Shown one piece after another: positions 43,166 to 51,862 of a stretch of DNA of 64,000 nt; position 1 is the stretch's first letter; each line of letters starts with the position of its first letter. A program made the position numbers and the translations under genes. A model generated the notes under the pieces. It made no database searches, was not told where the DNA came from, and worked only from the letters and a program-made list of their open reading frames with translations. The DNA is from Ancylobacter dichloromethanicus (GTDB lineage Bacteria; Pseudomonadota; Alphaproteobacteria; Rhizobiales; Xanthobacteraceae), in assembly GCF_018390645.1 (NCBI RefSeq), contig NZ_JAHBGC010000020.1:661467-725466 (forward strand), read 5' to 3'.

Positions 43166-44683
43166 ATGGACAAGTTCATTGCCGCCCTCGATCTGGTGGC
43201 CCAGCCGGAAACACTGGTGACGCTGGTAGGCGCCAGCTTCTTCGGCTTCGCCATCGGCTGCCTGCCGGGCCTGACCGCGACCATGGCGGTGGCGCTGCTG
43301 GTGCCCATGACCTTCTTCATGAGCCCGATCGCGGCGATCACCTCGATCGTTGCCGCCTCGGCCATGGCAATTTTCGCCGGCGACATCCCCGGCGCGCTGC
43401 TGAGGATGCCCGGCACGCCGGCCTCCGCCGCCTATGTCGACGACGCCTACGAGATGACCAAGCGGGGCGAGGCGGGCGTGGTCATCGCCTCCAACGCCAC
43501 GTTCTCGGCCCTCGGCGGCGTGTTCGGTACCATCGTGCTCATCCTCGCGGCGCCGACGCTGGCCGATTTCGCGCTCGACTTCAGCGCCTTCGAGTTCTTC
43601 TGGCTGGGCGCGCTCGGCCTGTCCTGCGCGGTGTTCGTCGCCGGCAGCAATCTGGTGAAGGGCCTGACCTCGTTGATGCTTGGCCTGCTGATCGCCACAG
43701 TCGGCATGGACTACACCACCGGCCATCCGCGCTTCACCTTCGGCAATGTGAACCTGCTCGAAGGGGTGAGCTTCATTCCCGGCCTTATCGGCATGTTCGC
43801 CCTGCCGGAGATCCTGCGCTCGCTGCTCTCCCCGGGCAGTGTGGGCACGGTGGCACAGGTCACCGCGCGCGATGCCTGGCGCAAGACCTGGGATGCCGGC
43901 AAGCGCTACTGGAGCCGCGCGCTCTGCGGCAGCGTTCTCGGCACGCTGGTCGGTGCGCTTCCGGGTGGCGGTGCCGATACGGCGGCCTGGATCAGCTATG
44001 CCGGTGCCAAGAAGATGTCCAGGGAGCCCGAGAAATGGGGCAAGGGGCATATCGAGGGAATCGTGGCCGGCAGTTCCGCCAACAATGCCGCGCTCTCGGG
44101 GGCCTGGATTCCGGCCATCGTGTTCGCCATTCCCGGCGACACCATCACCGCCATCGGCATCGGCGTCCTGTATCTGAAGGGCGTCAATCCGGGCCCGACC
44201 GTGTTCATCAATAATGGCGAGCTGTTCTACGCGGTCTTCATCGTCTTCATCCTCGCCAATCTCATGATGTTTCCGCTCGGATGGCTCGCCATCCGCATCG
44301 CGCGGCTGGTGCTGCGCGTGCCGCGCGACCTGATCCTGCCGGCGCTGCTGGTGCTCTCCGTCACCGGCGCCTACGCGATCGACAACGACCTGTTCGGTGT
44401 GTGGATCCTGCTCGCGCTCGGCCTCACCGCCTACCTGATGGAGGAGAACGGCTTCCCCATCGCGCCGATGGTGCTCGGCATGGTGCTCGGCAAGATCGTC
44501 GAACAGAACTTCATGCAGGCGCTGATCAGCACCAATGGCAACGTGCTCGGCCTGTTCGGCCGGCCGATCGCCGCGGTGCTGGGCGGCATTACCCTCCTCG
44601 TCTGGGCCATTCCGCTGCTGCGCTGGGGCTGGTCGCGCCTCCGGCCGGCTCACGCGACGCCCCGGGCGGCCATCGAAGACTGA
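43166..44683 (+). CDS. TTT transporter large membrane subunit (TctA family)
   Basis: 505-residue integral membrane protein with about twelve helices. The family motifs GCLPGLTATMAVALLVPMTF (region about 32-51) and the second inverted half GALPGGGADTAAWISYA are visible; EGIVAGSSANNAA and VFAIPGDTITAIGIGVLYLKG follow. It should perform proton- or sodium-coupled carboxylate uptake with the binding protein. ATG 43166 lies seven bases after the small-subunit gene. A homoserine-dehydrogenase-like gene follows within 20 bases. Confidence 0.9.
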   Translation: MDKFIAALDLVAQPETLVTLVGASFFGFAIGCLPGLTATMAVALLVPMTFFMSPIAAITSIVAASAMAIFAGDIPGALLRMPGTPASAAYVDDAYEMTKRGEAGVVIASNATFSALGGVFGTIVLILAAPTLADFALDFSAFEFFWLGALGLSCAVFVAGSNLVKGLTSLMLGLLIATVGMDYTTGHPRFTFGNVNLLEGVSFIPGLIGMFALPEILRSLLSPGSVGTVAQVTARDAWRKTWDAGKRYWSRALCGSVLGTLVGALPGGGADTAAWISYAGAKKMSREPEKWGKGHIEGIVAGSSANNAALSGAWIPAIVFAIPGDTITAIGIGVLYLKGVNPGPTVFINNGELFYAVFIVFILANLMMFPLGWLAIRIARLVLRVPRDLILPALLVLSVTGAYAIDNDLFGVWILLALGLTAYLMEENGFPIAPMVLGMVLGKIVEQNFMQALISTNGNVLGLFGRPIAAVLGGITLLVWAIPLLRWGWSRLRPAHATPRAAIED

Positions 44684-44701
44684 TTGCAACCGGAAACCAA
44701 C

Positions 44702-46123
44702 ATGAACTTCCATCGCTATTTTTCCGCTGACCGCCCGCCGATCGAGACCTGCATTGTCGGTACCGGCGGCTTCGGGCGCAGTTTTCTGGCGCAGGGGCTG
44801 CGGGTGCCGAAGATGCGGGCGCGCGTCGCCGTCGACCGCGAGGCGGAGATCGCCGTGGCCTCGCTGCGCGCGGTCGGCGTCGAGCCGCGCCGCATCCATC
44901 TGTGCACCAGCGCCGCCGAGGCCCGGGTGGCCTACGAGGCCGGCGATTTCATCGCCGCCGCCGATCTCGCCACCGTCATCGACCTGCCGTTCGAGGTGGT
45001 GGTGGAGGCGACCGGCCATCCCGAAGCCGGCGCTCGCCATGCCCGTCTGGCCATCGAGGCCGACCGCCATCTCGCCATCGTCTCCAAGGAGGTCGACAGC
45101 GTCATCGGACCGGGGCTCGCCCGGCTTGCGGCGGCGCGCGGGCGGGTGGTGACGCCGGTCGATGGTGACCAGCCGAGCCTGCTGGTCGGGCTGATCACCT
45201 GGGCCGAGACGCTCGGGCTGGAGATCGTCGCCGCCGGCAAGGCGAGCGAGTATGATTTCGTGTTCGACGCCGCGAGCGGGCTGGTGACCAGCAATGGCCG
45301 CACCATTTCCGCGCCGGCCTTTGCGGCGGCCTGGTCGCTTGGCGACCGGCCGGTAGCCGAACTTGTGGCGGCACGTGCCGCGGCGGCCTCGGTGCTGCCC
45401 CAGCGCGCGGTGCCTGATCTGTGCGAACTGCTCGTGGTGGCCAACGCTACCGGCTTCTCGCCGGACCGCCCGGACCTGCACGCCCCCATCGCCCGCATCC
45501 CCGAAGTGCCGACCATGCTGGCCGAGCGCGAGGAAGGCGGGCTGCTGTCCGGCACCCGGCGGCTCGACGTGTTCCACTGCCTGCGCGCCCCCGACGAGGT
45601 GAGCTTCGCCGGCGGGGTGTTCGTGCTGGTGCGCTGCACCGACCGGGCGAGCTGGCAGATGCTGGCGGAGAAGGGCCATCCGGTCAGCCGGTCCGGTTCC
45701 ACGGCGATGGTCTATGTGCCGCGCCATCTGCTCGGCATCGAGGCGGCGACCAGCGTGATGGAGGCGGCCCTGCTCGGCGTGTCCAGCGGCGGGCTGGCGC
45801 CGCGCCCCCATCTCGACTTGGTGGCGCGCGCCACCCAGGACCTGGCGGCGGGCAGCGTCCTCGAGATGGGCGGCCATCACCACACGATCGAGGGCGCGGA
45901 AGCCGAACTGGTGCCCGGCGCGGCGCTTGCCGAGGACGCGCCCGCGCCGTTCTACCTCGCCGCCAATTGCCGGTTGGCGCGCGCCGTGTCGCGCGGACAG
46001 GCCATCACCTTCGGCGATCTGGAATTCGCGGCCGGATCGGAACTGCTGGCGCTGCGCCGGCGGCAGGACGCGCTGTTCTTCGGTGCCGCCGCGGCGGCCG
46101 ACAAGGTGGCGGCGGCGCTGTGA
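44702..46123 (+). CDS. Homoserine-dehydrogenase-like NAD(P) oxidoreductase with C-terminal SAF domain
   Basis: 473-residue protein. The N-terminal Rossmann domain has CIVGTGGFGRSFLAQ, then a homoserine-dehydrogenase-like catalytic core with ATGHPEAGARHA and VDGDQPSLL. The last about 95 residues form a SAF domain (LAANCRLARAVSRGQAITFGDLE), as seen in a group of uncharacterised oxidoreductases. The aspartokinase partner of true homoserine dehydrogenase is absent. Context in a GntR-amidohydrolase-TTT operon points to oxidation of a hydroxy- or oxo-acid. A TTG at 44684 would add six residues; ATG 44702 is preferred. Confidence 0.8.
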   Translation: MNFHRYFSADRPPIETCIVGTGGFGRSFLAQGLRVPKMRARVAVDREAEIAVASLRAVGVEPRRIHLCTSAAEARVAYEAGDFIAAADLATVIDLPFEVVVEATGHPEAGARHARLAIEADRHLAIVSKEVDSVIGPGLARLAAARGRVVTPVDGDQPSLLVGLITWAETLGLEIVAAGKASEYDFVFDAASGLVTSNGRTISAPAFAAAWSLGDRPVAELVAARAAAASVLPQRAVPDLCELLVVANATGFSPDRPDLHAPIARIPEVPTMLAEREEGGLLSGTRRLDVFHCLRAPDEVSFAGGVFVLVRCTDRASWQMLAEKGHPVSRSGSTAMVYVPRHLLGIEAATSVMEAALLGVSSGGLAPRPHLDLVARATQDLAAGSVLEMGGHHHTIEGAEAELVPGAALAEDAPAPFYLAANCRLARAVSRGQAITFGDLEFAAGSELLALRRRQDALFFGAAAAADKVAAAL

Positions 46124-46277
46124 TCGCGCCCCGCCCCGGCCATGCCAGCGCGGCGTTGCCGCCGCTTGCGCGGTTCATCATCCGCGGTGTCAGGCACGGA
46201 CGCGCGGGAGATGATCCATGATAGGGCACTCTTTCGCGCCCGCCGTGCCGGTGCGGGCGTGCGTCCCACGGCCCGCA

Positions 46278-46976
46278 TTACGCTCCCGCCCGGGGTGTAT
46301 CTCCGCGAGACCCGCGCGGGATCAACCGGAGCACTGCCAGCAGCAGGACGAGCGCGGCGGCGGCGAAGAGCAGCCAGGCCTGGCCCTCGTCCATGGCGCG
46401 CAGGGTGAGGCCGCTGAACAGGCACCACAGCAGCGGGATCGGCAGCAGCACGGCGAGCCACCGGCCTCGCGCCGCCAGCAACAGGCCAAGCGTCACCACG
46501 GCAGTGGGATCGGGCGCCAGGCCGAACACCTCCGCGCTCGCCAGCCGACGTGAGGCGACCAGCGGCAGCACGGGATAGAGCGCAAGCCCGGCAAGGGCCA
46601 GCGCCAGCCCTGTCGCACCGATGGCGTCGCGCCGTCCGAACGCCGGGCCGCCGGGCAGCGCGGCGGCGCCGAGCAGCATGAGGGCCTGCGCGAAGAAGGC
46701 CGGCACGGCATAGGCCATGGCCCAGTTGATCGGTTCATAGCGCTGCAGCAGGAAGGACCAGGCGACGAAGGCCCAGAGCAGGCCGAGGACGAGCCCCGTC
46801 CACAACCTCGCCACGCCGGGCCGGCGCAGGATCAGGAGAATGAGCGCGAGGCCCGCCGCGGTCGTCGCCAGTTGGAGCGGCCACAGCGCGGCGTTCTGCG
46901 CTTCGACCAGCCGCCAATAGATGCGCGGCGAGAACAGCAGGAAGTCCTCAAGCCGGTAGGTCCACCATTCGGACAT
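46278..46976 (-). CDS. DUF6064 family membrane protein
   Basis: 232-residue protein starting MSEWWTYRLEDFLLFSPR, the hallmark of the uncharacterised DUF6064 family. It has about six to seven hydrophobic helices. The start shares one base with the stop of the Tat-exported aldo/keto reductase (TGATG), so the two are probably co-expressed. Function is unknown. It converges on the SAF-domain oxidoreductase gene across a 154-base gap in which no clear terminator was seen. Confidence 0.75.
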   Translation of the reverse strand: MSEWWTYRLEDFLLFSPRIYWRLVEAQNAALWPLQLATTAAGLALILLILRRPGVARLWTGLVLGLLWAFVAWSFLLQRYEPINWAMAYAVPAFFAQALMLLGAAALPGGPAFGRRDAIGATGLALALAGLALYPVLPLVASRRLASAEVFGLAPDPTAVVTLGLLLAARGRWLAVLLPIPLLWCLFSGLTLRAMDEGQAWLLFAAAALVLLLAVLRLIPRGSRGDTPRAGA

Positions 46977-47893
46977 CACTGCGCGCCGATATGGGCGGCG
47001 ATACGTTCGCGAAAGACGCCGTCAGGAAGCGGGCCGCCCGCCGCGGCGACGTTCTCGCGCACATGGTCGACCCTTGTGGTGGCGGGGATGGCGACGGTGA
47101 CGGCGGGATGCGACAGGATGAATGTGAGGATCAGCTGCGCCCAGCTCGCCGCCCCGACCTCGCCTGCCCATTCCGGCAGCGGCTCGCGGTCGAGCCGCCG
47201 GGTCAGCGCGCCCTGCCGGAACGGCCGGTTCACGATCACCCCGATACCGCGCTCGGCGGCCAGCGGCAGCAGGCGCCGTTCGGCGTCGCGGTCGAGCGGG
47301 TTGTAGGTCAACTGCACGAAATCGAGCGGGTGGCGGCGCATGATCTCCTCCAGCAGATCGTGGCGGCGGCCCTCCGAGGTGGTGATGCCGACATAACGCA
47401 GCCGTCCCGCCGCCTTCATCGCGAACAGCGTGTCGAGATGCGCCTCCCAGCCGAGCAGATTGTGCACCTGTAGCAGGTCAAGTTGCTCCACGCCCCAGAG
47501 GCGGCGCGTCTGTTCGATCTGCGCCGGGCCGTTCGCGCCCGAGGAGGTCCACACCTTGTCGGCCGAGAACACGGCGCCGGCGTCCCCCAGTTCGGCGAGG
47601 CCCCGCCCGACCACGGACTGCGATGAGCCATACATGGGCGAACTGTCGACCATCCGCCCGCCACCGGCGAAGAAGGCTGCCATGACAGCGGTGCACTCGG
47701 CCTGCAATTCCGGGTCGTCGCCGACATTGAAGGTGATCCAGGTGCCGAGTCCGACGGCGGGAATCGGCTCGCCGGAGGACGGTATCATCCGGGAAAGCGG
47801 CGCGGCTTGAGCGAACGACCGTGCTGGCGGAAGCGCCGCCACGGCAGCGCCGAGGGCGGCAGTTGCCATCAAGCTCCTGCGTGTAATGGTCAC
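46976..47893 (-). CDS. Aldo/keto reductase with Tat signal peptide
   Basis: 305-residue aldo/keto reductase that carries an N-terminal twin-arginine signal, TRRSLMATAALG, followed by a hydrophobic stretch and a cleavage site near FAQAAP. The catalytic tetrad is seen as VDSSPMYGSS, ADKVWTS and LLQVHNLLGW. Export through Tat suggests a folded, cofactor-loaded periplasmic enzyme. The GTG at 47893 with GGGGAGGGGC upstream is the preferred start; an upstream ATG would place extra residues before the RR motif. Gene partner: DUF6064 protein. Confidence 0.82.
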   Translation of the reverse strand: MTITRRSLMATAALGAAVAALPPARSFAQAAPLSRMIPSSGEPIPAVGLGTWITFNVGDDPELQAECTAVMAAFFAGGGRMVDSSPMYGSSQSVVGRGLAELGDAGAVFSADKVWTSSGANGPAQIEQTRRLWGVEQLDLLQVHNLLGWEAHLDTLFAMKAAGRLRYVGITTSEGRRHDLLEEIMRRHPLDFVQLTYNPLDRDAERRLLPLAAERGIGVIVNRPFRQGALTRRLDREPLPEWAGEVGAASWAQLILTFILSHPAVTVAIPATTRVDHVRENVAAAGGPLPDGVFRERIAAHIGAQ

Positions 47894-47997
47894 CTGCTGC
47901 CCCTCCCCGCTGTGCTCTCCTGACCTAAGGTTCGATCCGGGCGCGTCCACCATGGCGGGCGATCACAGCTGCGTGCGGCCCGCCATCTGATTATATC

Positions 47998-48010
47998 GCA
48001 GACGATCTGC
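47998..48010. promoter_or_regulatory. Palindrome GCAGA-CGA-TCTGC near a CATAAT box
   Basis: A perfect 5-3-5 palindrome is followed four bases later by CATAAT (48014-48019), in the 259-base divergent gap between the Tat aldo/keto reductase and the flavin monooxygenase. It could be an operator at the promoter of the monooxygenase operon. No matching -35 box was found. Confidence 0.3.
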
Positions 48011-48152
48011 CGGCATAATGAGCACGCACAATTTCAGTGCGGACAAACCAAGCTTCGAGTCTTGGCGATACTCGCCTGCGGAGCCGTGGCCTTAACCTTT
48101 GGCGCGTGTCGGCGAAATCCGGCCCGCGCATGCCAAGTAAAAGGTGACATCC

Positions 48153-49472
48153 ATGCCCGCAGACCCCTTCCATCTCGCCTGGTTTCTCCAGGGCTCCAGC
48201 ATCCAGGCCTGGGGCGAGCCGTGGACCGGCAATATCGGCCAGGACTGGATGGGTGCCGATCTCTTCGTCGATCTGGTGCGGTCGATGGAGCGGGCCTGCT
48301 TCGACTATCTGCTGATCGAAGATTCGATCTATATCGGCCAGAACTGGCAGAATTCGCGCGACATCTTCCTGAAAGGCGGCATCTGCGTGCCCCGACAGGA
48401 GCCCAGCGTGGTGGCGACGCTGCTGGCGGCCTCCACCCGCAAGCTCGGCATCGTGCCGACGCTGTCCACCTTCGCCTACCACCCCTATCTCACCGCCCGC
48501 ATCGTCTCCTCGCTCGACCAGATTTCCGGCGGGCGCGCCGGCTGGAACATGGTCACCGGCTCGTCGGACTTCTCCGCCCAGAATTTCGGCAAGGAGAAGC
48601 TGCCCGAGCACGACCAGCGCTATGTGATGGCCGAGGAATATATCGACATCGTCAAGGGTCTCTGGGGCTCGTGGGAGCCGGGCGCGATCGTCGACGACCT
48701 TGAGAACGGCGTGCTCATCGACCCGGCCAAGGTGCACACCATCGACTATGCCGGCGCCCATTATGCCTCGCGCGGCCCGCTCAATTCCGGCCCCTGCCCG
48801 CAGGGCCAGCCGGTGATCGCGCAGGCCGGCGGCTCGAAGAGCGGGCGCAAGATCGCCGCCACCCACGCCGATACCATCGTCGCCGCGCCGAACGGCGTCG
48901 CCGCCATGAAGCAGTACCGCGACGATGTGCGGGCCCAGATGGCCGAGCTTGGCCGCAACCCGGATGACTGCAAGATCCTGTTCCTGCTTTCGCCCATCGT
49001 CGCGGAAACCGAGGACCAGGCGAAATGGGCGGCCGACGAGCGCCGCGTCTCCGCCGCGCAGAACCTCGACGCCCGCATGGCCCGCTTCGGCTGGAGCACC
49101 AATCTCGACCTCTCCGGCCTCGACCTCGACACGCCGGTGAGCCAGCTCACTTTGACCACCAATGGCCACCAGTCGAGCCTCTCGCAGTTCCTCACCCGTG
49201 CCGGCGACAAGTCGCTGCGCCAGGCGATGATCGACCATGTGAGCTGCGGCTACTGCGTCGACGTGGTCGGCACCCCCGACAGCGTTGCCAGCCAGATGGA
49301 CGAGATCATGCAGGAGATCGGCGGCGACGGCTTCCTCATCGCCCTCTCCGACGTCTCGCGCCGCTCGGTGGCGACCATCACCGACGGGTTGGTGCCAGTC
49401 TTGCAACGCCGGGGTCTGACCCGCCGTGCCTACGCCCACCAGCATCTGCGCGACACGCTGACCGAATTCTGA
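48153..49472 (+). CDS. NtaA/SnaA/DszA-type FMN-dependent monooxygenase (LLM class)
   Basis: 439-residue flavin-dependent monooxygenase of the bacterial luciferase-like superfamily. Typical blocks are HLAWFLQGS at the N-terminus, ISGGRAGWNMVTGSSDFSAQNFG in the FMN-binding barrel and QPVIAQAGGSKSGRKIAA. Relatives oxidise aminopolycarboxylates, sulfur heterocycles or alkanesulfonates with reduced FMN from a separate reductase. AAGGTGA precedes ATG 48153. It heads an operon with a polar amino acid ABC importer, so its substrate is probably an amino-acid-like N or S compound. Confidence 0.85.
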   Translation: MPADPFHLAWFLQGSSIQAWGEPWTGNIGQDWMGADLFVDLVRSMERACFDYLLIEDSIYIGQNWQNSRDIFLKGGICVPRQEPSVVATLLAASTRKLGIVPTLSTFAYHPYLTARIVSSLDQISGGRAGWNMVTGSSDFSAQNFGKEKLPEHDQRYVMAEEYIDIVKGLWGSWEPGAIVDDLENGVLIDPAKVHTIDYAGAHYASRGPLNSGPCPQGQPVIAQAGGSKSGRKIAATHADTIVAAPNGVAAMKQYRDDVRAQMAELGRNPDDCKILFLLSPIVAETEDQAKWAADERRVSAAQNLDARMARFGWSTNLDLSGLDLDTPVSQLTLTTNGHQSSLSQFLTRAGDKSLRQAMIDHVSCGYCVDVVGTPDSVASQMDEIMQEIGGDGFLIALSDVSRRSVATITDGLVPVLQRRGLTRRAYAHQHLRDTLTEF

Positions 49473-49507
49473 CCCCCCACCCGACCGCCAACCATGGAAA
49501 GACGCCG

Positions 49508-50353
49508 ATGATCTCACGCCTCCCGCATCATCATCTCCGCCGGGTCGGGCGCTTTGCCCTCGGCGTCATCCTGTTCGGGGCCGGCCTGTCGGCCGCCTCC
49601 GCCGAAAAGCTCAGGCTCGGCAATGAGGGCGTCTACCCGCCCTTTTCCATGGTCGATTCCTCCGGCAACCTCACCGGCATGGAGCCGGAGCTGGCGCGCG
49701 AAATGTGCAAGCGCATCGGCGCCGATTGCGAAATCGTGGTCATGGACTTCAAGGCGCTGATCCCGTCCATGCTGCAAGGCAAGTTCGATGGCATCGTCAC
49801 CCAGATCTCGCCGACCCCGGAGCGGGTCGACAAGGCGCTGTTCGCCACGCCGATCGTCTACAATCCGGCTACCTTCATCGTGAAGAAGGACAGCAACTAC
49901 ACGCTCACCAAGGAAGGCGTCACCGGCAAGGGCCTGCGCATCGCCCTGCAGCGCGGCGCCTCCATGGTGCCCTACATCCACAAGCATTTCGGCAAGGACA
50001 CCTTCGTCGAGGTCTATTACGACAACCCCGACCAGATGAAGCTCGACCTGCTCGCCGGCCGGCTCGACCTGGTGTTCGATTCCAAGATCAACTGGACGCT
50101 GGAACTGATCGCCAAGCCCGAGGGCAAGGACTACATGCTCGCCGGCGGCGACCATTGGCTCGGCGACCCTGCGATCCCCGAGGCCGAGCGGGGCTACAGC
50201 TGGATCTTCCCCAAGAAGAGCGAAGAACTGGTCACGCGCGTCAACACCGCGCTGGCCGAGATGATCAAGGACTGCACCTACACCACCATCCGCAAGAAAT
50301 ACGTTCCCGTCGCCACCCTCGCGGCGGAAGCGGCCTGCGAGAAGACCAACTGA
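49508..50353 (+). CDS. Polar amino acid ABC transporter substrate-binding protein
   Basis: 281-residue type II periplasmic binder. The signal peptide has a His-rich n-region and ends at SAASAEKL. The mature protein begins KLRLGNEGVYPPFSMVDSSGNLTG and contains MLQGKFDGIVTQISPTPERV, typical of the family 3 amino-acid binders (HisJ/GlnH). The ligand may be an oxidised or modified amino acid handled by the neighbouring monooxygenases. GGAAAG precedes ATG 49508. Confidence 0.9.
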   Translation: MISRLPHHHLRRVGRFALGVILFGAGLSAASAEKLRLGNEGVYPPFSMVDSSGNLTGMEPELAREMCKRIGADCEIVVMDFKALIPSMLQGKFDGIVTQISPTPERVDKALFATPIVYNPATFIVKKDSNYTLTKEGVTGKGLRIALQRGASMVPYIHKHFGKDTFVEVYYDNPDQMKLDLLAGRLDLVFDSKINWTLELIAKPEGKDYMLAGGDHWLGDPAIPEAERGYSWIFPKKSEELVTRVNTALAEMIKDCTYTTIRKKYVPVATLAAEAACEKTN

Positions 50354-50378
50354 TCGCGACCCGCGCGGAGACCGGCGC

Positions 50379-51107
50379 ATGACCAACCTCTCCCTTGCCG
50401 ATCTGGCAGGCTATCTGCGCCAGCTCGGCGAGGGAGCCCTGGTCACGCTGGAACTGTTCCTCGCCAGCTTCGCCCTCGCCTTCGGGCTCGGTGTGCTGAT
50501 CGGGGTGGCGACGCTGGCGCGCGGCCGGCTCATACGGGCGGCGTGGCGGGTCTATGCCTCCATCTTCATGGGCGTGCCTTCGCTGCTCGTCATCTTCCTC
50601 ATCTTCTATGGCGGCAGCGCCATGCTCGGCGCGGTGCTGGGCGAGTTCGGCGCGCGCATCGACATCTCGCCCTTCGGCGCCGGAGTCGCGGCGCTCGGCA
50701 TCGTCTATTCCGCCTATGTCGCCGAGTTGGTGCGTGGCGCCATCGAGAACCTGCCCAAGGGCCAGTTCGAGGGTGCCCGCGCGCTGGCCATCCCGCCGCT
50801 GGTCATGTGGGGCCGGGTGATCCTGCCGCAGGTGATGCGGCTCGCCCTGCCCGGCCTCGTCAATGTGTGGAGCTTCATGCTGAAGGAGACGCCGCTGGTT
50901 TCGCTGGCCGGCCTGCAGGACCTCGTCGCCAGCGCCAAGATCGCCGCCGGGGCGACCAAGGAACCGTTCCTGTTCTTCGTCGCCACAGCGCTTGTGTTCA
51001 TCGCCTTCAGCGCCGCGAGCCTGTGGCTGGCGACCCGGCTGGAGATACGCCTCGACCGCGGCCAGCGCCGCGACCCCGCCCGCACTCCGGCCCGGGCTGA
51101 GGCATGA
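50379..51107 (+). CDS. Polar amino acid ABC transporter permease (HisM/HisQ type)
   Basis: 242-residue permease with about five helices. The EAA loop is in VRGAIENLPKGQFEGARALAIPP and the C-terminal half contains SFMLKETPLVSLAGLQDLV. The stop overlaps the start of the next permease by four bases (ATGA at 51104). With the second permease it forms the heterodimeric channel. Confidence 0.9.
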   Translation: MTNLSLADLAGYLRQLGEGALVTLELFLASFALAFGLGVLIGVATLARGRLIRAAWRVYASIFMGVPSLLVIFLIFYGGSAMLGAVLGEFGARIDISPFGAGVAALGIVYSAYVAELVRGAIENLPKGQFEGARALAIPPLVMWGRVILPQVMRLALPGLVNVWSFMLKETPLVSLAGLQDLVASAKIAAGATKEPFLFFVATALVFIAFSAASLWLATRLEIRLDRGQRRDPARTPARAEA

Positions 51108-51862
51108 ACGCGCTGCCGATCGACCCCGCCCTTGCCTGGGAGAGCCTGCCGGCGCTGTTCCAGGGGCTGCAGGTGACGGTTTTCCTTACCGTCCTGCCGC
51201 TGCTGATCGGCCTCGCGCTGGCCTTCCCCATCTGCTTCGCCCGCATGTCGGCGCGGCGCGGGCTGGCGCTGCCGGCGGAAACCTTCGTCGTGTTCTTCCG
51301 CGGCGCGCCGCTGCTGATCCTGCTCTATCTCGTCTATTACGGCCTCGGCCAGATCGAGGCGCTGCGCAATGGTCCGTTCTGGATCGTCTTCGGCTCGCCC
51401 TTCGGCTGTGCCATCGTGGCGCTGAGCCTCAACCACGCCGCCTATATGGTGGAGGTGCTGCGCGGCAGCCTGCTCGCCGTGCCGCACGGCATTGTCGAGG
51501 CCAGCGAGGCGCTGGGCATCACAAGGCGCAACATCTTCCTCTGGGTGCGGATGCCGCTCGCCATACGCTACGGGCTGAAGGCCTACCAGAACGAAGTGGT
51601 GAGCTTCATCAAGGGCACCGCCATCGTCTCGGTGGTGACCATCACCGACCTGATGGCGGTGGCCAATTCCATCTTCGAGCAGACCTACGATCCCTTCACC
51701 CCCATTCTGTGTGCCGCCGCATTCTACTGGGCGCTGGTCAACGTGGTCCGCATCGGCTTCGCCCTCTGGGGTCGCTGGCTTGGCCGTCATAATGAGGACG
51801 AGGCCGTCCGCGCCGCCCGCGCGCAGGCGCCGCTCGGCATCTCCGGGGAAGTGCTGCCGTGA
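51104..51862 (+). CDS. Polar amino acid ABC transporter permease (second subunit)
   Basis: 252-residue permease. The family block LRGSLLAVPHGIVEASEALGI and SFIKGTAIVSVVTITDLM show the EAA motif and the amino-acid permease signature. It overlaps the ATPase start by four bases (GTGA at 51859). Coupled translation of the four ABC genes is clear from the overlaps. Confidence 0.9.
   Translation: MNALPIDPALAWESLPALFQGLQVTVFLTVLPLLIGLALAFPICFARMSARRGLALPAETFVVFFRGAPLLILLYLVYYGLGQIEALRNGPFWIVFGSPFGCAIVALSLNHAAYMVEVLRGSLLAVPHGIVEASEALGITRRNIFLWVRMPLAIRYGLKAYQNEVVSFIKGTAIVSVVTITDLMAVANSIFEQTYDPFTPILCAAAFYWALVNVVRIGFALWGRWLGRHNEDEAVRAARAQAPLGISGEVLP

Noticed and set aside
43079..45883. Minus-strand 934-codon open frame opposite the TctA and SAF-oxidoreductase genes
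   Set aside because: Very long, but it has no hydrophobic segments or domains and repeats Gly/His/Arg/Gln; both plus-strand genes are convincing.
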